A stretch of DNA of 10,525 bases, taken from positions 1-10,525 of the forward strand of contig JBIQIB010000134.1 in the NCBI GenBank assembly GCA_044508265.1. Direction: 5' to 3'. Below, in pieces: positions 6,613 through 10,525 of this stretch. The first letter of the stretch is position 1, and the number at the start of each line of letters is the position of its first letter. The notes beneath the pieces are model-generated. The model was not told where the DNA came from. It was given only the letters and a program-made list of their open reading frames with translations, and ran no database searches. This DNA comes from JAEZDP01 sp044508265 (GTDB taxonomy: Bacteria > Acidobacteriota > Vicinamibacteria > Vicinamibacterales > Vicinamibacteraceae). The position numbers and the translations under genes are program-made.

Positions 6613-7925
6613 CGCACCCGGTCGCCGACGGCCACGAGGTACACGCGCCGGGCGAAGCGGCCCGCCTGCTGCTCGGCGGGGCCTTCCTGACCTACTACAT
6701 CCTCACCGTCGCACTCTTCTTCGGAGGGCCGTGGGAGTATCCTGTCACCGACGGGCGCGGCACCTTCATCGCCTTCCTCGCCGCGGTGCACGTGGCATTT
6801 GCCGTCGGGTACTTCACGGGCACGCGAGGCACCCCGAGGCCGGGGCGCGTGTCGCTGGCCATCGGGAGCGTCGTGCTCGTCGCTGCCACCGTGGATTTCC
6901 TGCTGACGTTTCCCACCTCGCTGGTCAACACGGGAACGTGGGTGCCGCACCCGTTCCGAGCGATCGAGGACTTGGCGGCGGCGTACACGGGCAGCCTGTC
7001 GCTAAGGGATGCCGGACGCCCTTACGTGAACTACGTGCGTATCTTCGTCGCGCCCGTCATCGGCCTGGCGGCCCCGCTGGGCGTCTTCTACTGGCGTCGA
7101 CTGGGCTGGCCCACACGGCTCATGGTCGTGGCCTCCGTCGTCGCGACGATCGCCCTGTTCGTGGCGATGGGCGCCAACGCTGGGGCCGGGCACTGGATGG
7201 CCCTGTTCCCGTGGTTCGTCCTGTCGGCCCACCTCGCCGGCGAGAACCGGCTCGGCCCCCGTGGATGGGCGGCGGCAGTGGCCGTCCAGGTGCTGTCTGT
7301 CGTCCTGTTCGTGGTGCTCTTCACTGCCACGATGAACCAGCGGAGCGGCTCCTTCGCCAAATTCGGGGCGATTCCCGGGATAGGCGCCGAGCTCTCGGCA
7401 GGCGACGTCGACGGCGGGCCGATGGCATCGGCGCCGCGCTCTGCCGCGCGTGTCGGGGCGGATGGCCTTGCCGGCTACTTCACACAGGGGTACTTCGCCG
7501 TCTATCTCAGTCTCAAGGAGCCATTCGTCCCCAACTTCGGCGTCGGCAACTCGATGTTCCTGCAGCGACAGGTCGCCCGGGTGGTCGGCCCCGACTTCCT
7601 CGATCGGCCGTACCCGGCAAGGATCCAGCGCGCGGGATGGAACGCGTACGGCTACTGGGCGACCATCTATCCGTGGATTGCCAGTGACGTCACCTTCCCC
7701 GGAACGGTCATCGTCATGTTCGCCATCGGGTGGCTGGCGGGCCGTGTCTGGCTCGACGTACTCGGGGGCCAGAATGCCTTCGCGGTCGCATTCTTCGGGC
7801 AGCTGCTGATCCTGCTCTACTACGTACCCGCGCACAACAAGGTGATGCACAGCGGCGAAGGCGTCGTGGGCTTCTGGGTGCTGCTGGCAGCGTGGGCCTT
7901 TGCGCGACGGCGTCACGGAACGTAA
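6600..7925 (+). CDS. Wzy-like O-antigen/polysaccharide polymerase (putative)
   Basis: A 441-residue polytopic membrane protein. Hydrophobic segments lie near residues 22-42, 55-73, 84-104, 146-164, 173-190, 198-212, 222-244, 365-385, 392-410 and 421-436. Between about 246 and 362 sits a large hydrophilic loop with aromatic-rich stretches (AGYFTQGYFAVYLSLKEPF, then PNFGVGNSMF at 311-320). That pattern, many spans plus one long late periplasmic loop, is typical of repeat-unit polymerases, which are poorly conserved in sequence. Position directly after a flippase and before a glycosyltransferase supports this. The ATG at 6600 lies inside the flippase gene, 7 nt after a GGGAAGGGA site (6584-6592). 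The TAA shares its last A with the ATG of the next gene (TAATG). The role is inferred from topology and context more than from motifs; an acyltransferase or unrelated membrane protein is not excluded. Confidence 0.7.
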   Translation: MEPLAHPVADGHEVHAPGEAARLLLGGAFLTYYILTVALFFGGPWEYPVTDGRGTFIAFLAAVHVAFAVGYFTGTRGTPRPGRVSLAIGSVVLVAATVDFLLTFPTSLVNTGTWVPHPFRAIEDLAAAYTGSLSLRDAGRPYVNYVRIFVAPVIGLAAPLGVFYWRRLGWPTRLMVVASVVATIALFVAMGANAGAGHWMALFPWFVLSAHLAGENRLGPRGWAAAVAVQVLSVVLFVVLFTATMNQRSGSFAKFGAIPGIGAELSAGDVDGGPMASAPRSAARVGADGLAGYFTQGYFAVYLSLKEPFVPNFGVGNSMFLQRQVARVVGPDFLDRPYPARIQRAGWNAYGYWATIYPWIASDVTFPGTVIVMFAIGWLAGRVWLDVLGGQNAFAVAFFGQLLILLYYVPAHNKVMHSGEGVVGFWVLLAAWAFARRRHGT

Positions 7926-9154
7926 TGGCAGAGGCCGGAGGAAGGCCGCGTTCGACAGCCATTGCCATCGTCGGCTGCGTCGTCCCTGACGATTCGCGGT
8001 TCCACGGCCCGGCCTTCAACCGAGCCGCCCAGATGTTCAATGACGAGTTGATCCGCGGGCTGGCCAGTGGCGAGCTCGGACCGGCGACGACGTTCAGCGT
8101 CGAACCGCTGCCGTCGTTCCCGCGAGGCAGCAGGCTGTTCGGGCGGATGGGCTCGGAGTTCCTGCGGGCAGGTACCCGCGTCCGCCTCCTGCCGTTCATC
8201 AACGTCCACCCGCTGAAGGTGCTGACCGGCGGCCTGTCGACGTTCGCGGCCCTGATGGCGTGGGCCTTCAGGCATCGCGCCGACAGGCGCGTCATGCACG
8301 TCATCAACCTGACCATGCCGCCCGGGTGGGCCGTGTGGCTCGCGGCCCGCCTGACGCGCAGCGTCGCATCCGTGTCGGTACTCGACGTCTGGCAGCCCGG
8401 GGCGCTCGTCCCGGACACCTACGCCCGCCGGCTCGACTTCGCGGTGCAGCGGTGGCTCCTTCCGCGCTTCGACCGCCACATGGTCGTCGCTGAGGCGATT
8501 GCCGACGACTTCTTCCCTGGCCGCCGCGTCTGCCTGCTCGAAGGGGGTGTCGCCCCGGACCGTCTCGGCGCAGGACCTCGATCCAGGGAAAGCCTCGACC
8601 CCGCCCCCTTTCGGATGGTCCTTGCCGGCAGCCTGGAGCCCTACAACGGCATACGGCTCGCCCTTGCCGCCCTCGCCATCCTGCCCCCGGACGTCGAACT
8701 CGTCGTCGCCGGCACCGGTTCGCTGGCCGGTGAAGTGCAGGCGGCGAGTGGCCGGGAGACTCGTCTCACTCACCGCGGCTTCCTGAGCTTCGACGAGGTC
8801 ATGGACCTGTATGCTTCCGCCGACCTCCTGCTGAATCTCCGGCTGACGGCCGACCGCACCACCCGCTACTTCTTCCCGTCGAAGCTGATGGAGCTGCTCG
8901 CCTCCGGCACGCCGGTGCTGTCCACCAGTTCCGGACACACGGCATCGGAGTACGGGCACGTCCTGTACCTCCTCGACGACGAGACCCCCGCAGGGCTGGC
9001 GCGACGCGTCCTGGAAATCCGCAAGGTGGCCCCGACGGATCGCCGTGCGCTCGGAGCGAGGGCACGCGCCTTCATGCTCGAGCACAAGACGTGGGCACGA
9101 CAGGGCGCGCGCCTGGTCGCCTACCTCAAGGAAGGGCTCTCACAGGACCGGTGA
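7925..9154 (+). CDS. GT4-type glycosyltransferase, last gene of the polysaccharide operon
   Basis: A 409-residue protein expected to add one sugar of the repeat unit at the cytoplasmic membrane face. The N-terminal domain is more divergent than in the first glycosyltransferase: a strand IAIVGCVVPDDSRFHGPAF, then MHVINLTMPPGWAVWLAARL and SVLDVWQPG. The C-terminal donor domain is clear: VLAGSLEPYNGIRLALAAL, VELVVAGTGSLAGEV, YASADLLLNLR and FFPSKLMELLASGTPVL, with E323 in the PSKLME motif (318-323) that binds the donor sugar. The ATG at 7925 is favoured because it makes a TAATG junction with the polymerase gene, a typical restart site. The frame stays open upstream to 7730 only because the DNA is GC-rich. 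The last codons overlap the convergent methyltransferase gene by 15 bp. Donor and acceptor are unknown. Confidence 0.88.
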   Translation: MAEAGGRPRSTAIAIVGCVVPDDSRFHGPAFNRAAQMFNDELIRGLASGELGPATTFSVEPLPSFPRGSRLFGRMGSEFLRAGTRVRLLPFINVHPLKVLTGGLSTFAALMAWAFRHRADRRVMHVINLTMPPGWAVWLAARLTRSVASVSVLDVWQPGALVPDTYARRLDFAVQRWLLPRFDRHMVVAEAIADDFFPGRRVCLLEGGVAPDRLGAGPRSRESLDPAPFRMVLAGSLEPYNGIRLALAALAILPPDVELVVAGTGSLAGEVQAASGRETRLTHRGFLSFDEVMDLYASADLLLNLRLTADRTTRYFFPSKLMELLASGTPVLSTSSGHTASEYGHVLYLLDDETPAGLARRVLEIRKVAPTDRRALGARARAFMLEHKTWARQGARLVAYLKEGLSQDR

Positions 9155-10525
9155 CGGCTGCGGACCGAGGTGCTCGCGCCGTCGCATGGCGTAGAGCACC
9201 CTGGACGAGCCCGGCAGGGCTTCCCGTCTGACCGTCTCGAACAGGGGCGCAAATGCTGTCTCGAAGCCCTCGACGGTGTAGTCGGGGAAGACGTCCTCGC
9301 GCGTCGCCAGCATCCGCTGCACCTGCGAGTCGTCCTTCGGCACGAACTCGATGACGAGTCCGGTGACGATGGCCCCGAACAGCGCGGCGATGCGCGCGAG
9401 GGGCACGTTGTTGCCGATCGCGAGATGATGCACGAGCGCCAGCGCGAGCGCCGCTCCACCCTGCATCCGCGCCAGCGCAGACTCGCGCTCCTCGAGCGCC
9501 CACCCGAGCGCCGGCGCGGGGCTGGTCAGGTCCAGCACGAGTGGGAGCACCTCCTCCGACCCGTCCGCTGCACGATAGGCGCGATCGACCGCCAGTTCGT
9601 CCACGTCGTGCGCGACGACGTAACGACCTGATTGTGCCGCCAGGCGGCTGAACCTTCCGGTATTCGCACCAAGGTCGTGCACGATGGTGGCGTCGCCCGC
9701 GACGGCCTCCAGCATCCCGGGAACGAGGCGCTCCTTCGCGGCCATCGCCTCGTCGGTGTAGTTCGTGTCGTCGTAGTACCCACTCCACTCGGTCTGGAGC
9801 TCCGGCAGGCGACAGCCCTCGACGGTCGCCCTCAAACTCGAGGTCAGTGCCTCGAGCCGCTGGCGCGACAGACTGGGCACCGCGGGCGCACGCGGGCCGC
9901 TCCTGCCGGCGTCCTGGTGCCGGCGCTGACTGCGTGCGTGCAGGTGGACGTGTGCGAGCAGGCCGTAGCGCAGCTGCGTGCGGCGCGGAAGCAGCGACGC
10001 CACGAGGTCGAGAGGCACGCCGTCGATGAACGTGCCGGCAAGTCGTCGCAGCCGGAGATCCCTGTGGGCCATGAACGCCAGCGGGCCGAGGAAATGCTCG
10101 CAGAACTGGCGATACGCGATCCACGGTCTGCCCTCTTCGTACGTCTCGAACGAGAGCGTATCGATGAAGACGGGGCGCGCGCCGACGAACTGCACGTTGT
10201 AGGCCGACGCGTCCTTCAGCACCATGCCGAAGCCAAGGCTCAGCCTCTGGATGTCGAGCGTCAGCAGCGCGGCGTCCTTCAGCTGCGTGAAACACCACTC
10301 GTACGGGTAACTGACGTACGGCACGCGACGGGGTTCGAGGACACGGTACGCCTCGCCCTGTCCCGGGCGCTCCACGTGAGGCACGAGCCAGCCGCGCTGG
10401 ACGAGCGCGTCGTACAGCCCCGACTGCATCAGGCGGTCGTAGTGCGCCGCATAGGACGGGTTCACCTGTCGAAGGAGCGTGTCTCCGTCGAAGTAGACGA
10501 AGCCGGACGGGTCACGGAAAGACGA
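9140..10525 (-). CDS. Class I SAM-dependent methyltransferase with long N-terminal domain (5' end outside window)
   Basis: At least 461 residues are visible. A GTG at 10465 could be read as a start, but the same frame continues to the window edge with protein-like sequence (SSFRDPSGFVYFDGDTLLRQ) that joins smoothly to VNPSYAAHYD, so the true start is further right. Numbering from the edge, the C-terminal half has motif I DLGANTGRFSRLA (284-296), an acidic strand end HDVDE (306-310) and LALVHHLAIGNNVPL, all as in class I methyltransferases. The N-terminal half has LKDASAYNVQFVG and PVFIDTLSFE (about 103-127), resembling a kinase catalytic loop and metal site. I recall this two-part layout from large methyltransferases near polysaccharide or nodulation-type genes, but I cannot verify it here. 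Likely role: methylating a sugar or lipid in the locus. It converges with the glycosyltransferase gene, sharing 15 bp. Confidence 0.85.
   Translation of the reverse strand, partial: SSFRDPSGFVYFDGDTLLRQVNPSYAAHYDRLMQSGLYDALVQRGWLVPHVERPGQGEAYRVLEPRRVPYVSYPYEWCFTQLKDAALLTLDIQRLSLGFGMVLKDASAYNVQFVGARPVFIDTLSFETYEEGRPWIAYRQFCEHFLGPLAFMAHRDLRLRRLAGTFIDGVPLDLVASLLPRRTQLRYGLLAHVHLHARSQRRHQDAGRSGPRAPAVPSLSRQRLEALTSSLRATVEGCRLPELQTEWSGYYDDTNYTDEAMAAKERLVPGMLEAVAGDATIVHDLGANTGRFSRLAAQSGRYVVAHDVDELAVDRAYRAADGSEEVLPLVLDLTSPAPALGWALEERESALARMQGGAALALALVHHLAIGNNVPLARIAALFGAIVTGLVIEFVPKDDSQVQRMLATREDVFPDYTVEGFETAFAPLFETVRREALPGSSRVLYAMRRREHLGPQPSPVL

Noticed and set aside
7913..9085. A 390-codon minus-strand frame opposite the second glycosyltransferase
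   Set aside because: Antisense shadow with no domain signature; the plus-strand frame has clear GT4 donor-domain motifs.
9126..10298. A second long minus-strand frame overlapping the methyltransferase
   Set aside because: Arg/Ala/Pro-rich translation without motifs, in a different frame from the methyltransferase, whose SAM-binding motif is intact.

Overview
This window is from a high-GC bacterial chromosome, on which every reading frame tends to stay open. It carries part of a surface-polysaccharide (O-antigen, capsule or exopolysaccharide) biosynthesis locus of the Wzx/Wzy-dependent type. The gene content implies an envelope polysaccharide built on a lipid carrier. The GC-rich codon use and the purine-rich minisatellite would suit an Acidobacteriota (Vicinamibacteria-like) or similar Gram-negative host, but that placement is a guess and no marker gene is present to test it.

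Left block (1-2067, + strand): the last 14 codons of an upstream gene, then a GT4-type glycosyltransferase (42-1301) that starts inside the upstream stop codon. Its 3' end runs through a purine-rich tract ending in five 15-bp repeats, and it overlaps a DUF3108-type exported protein (1276-2067).

Reverse gene (2064-3737, - strand): a membrane-anchored alkaline-phosphatase-superfamily protein resembling phosphoethanolamine or glycerophosphate transferases and LTA synthases. It converges on the DUF3108 gene with interlocked stop codons. It is a candidate for decorating lipid A or the polysaccharide.

Divergent spacer (3738-4025): the only sizeable non-coding stretch. It should hold the promoters for both flanking transcription units. 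It contains an inverted repeat and several TCGGCGA boxes.

Right block (4026-9154, + strand): an apparent operon of a nucleotide-sugar epimerase/dehydratase (SDR family), a Wzx-like flippase, a Wzy-like polymerase and a second GT4-type glycosyltransferase. The last three genes overlap by 13 bp and 1 bp, suggesting translational coupling. The epimerase would make an activated sugar, the glycosyltransferases would build the repeat unit, the flippase would export it and the polymerase would join units in the periplasm.

Right edge (9140-10525, - strand): a large SAM-dependent methyltransferase that converges on the operon with a 15-bp overlap. Its true start lies beyond the window. Its N-terminal half carries a D-x4-N-x11-D pattern like a kinase catalytic loop.

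No tRNA, rRNA, CRISPR array, transposase or other mobile element was seen. The locus type is familiar. The most unusual points are the repeat-derived glycosyltransferase tail, the kinase-like signature fused to the methyltransferase, and the Ser in place of Thr at the presumed nucleophile of the transferase.
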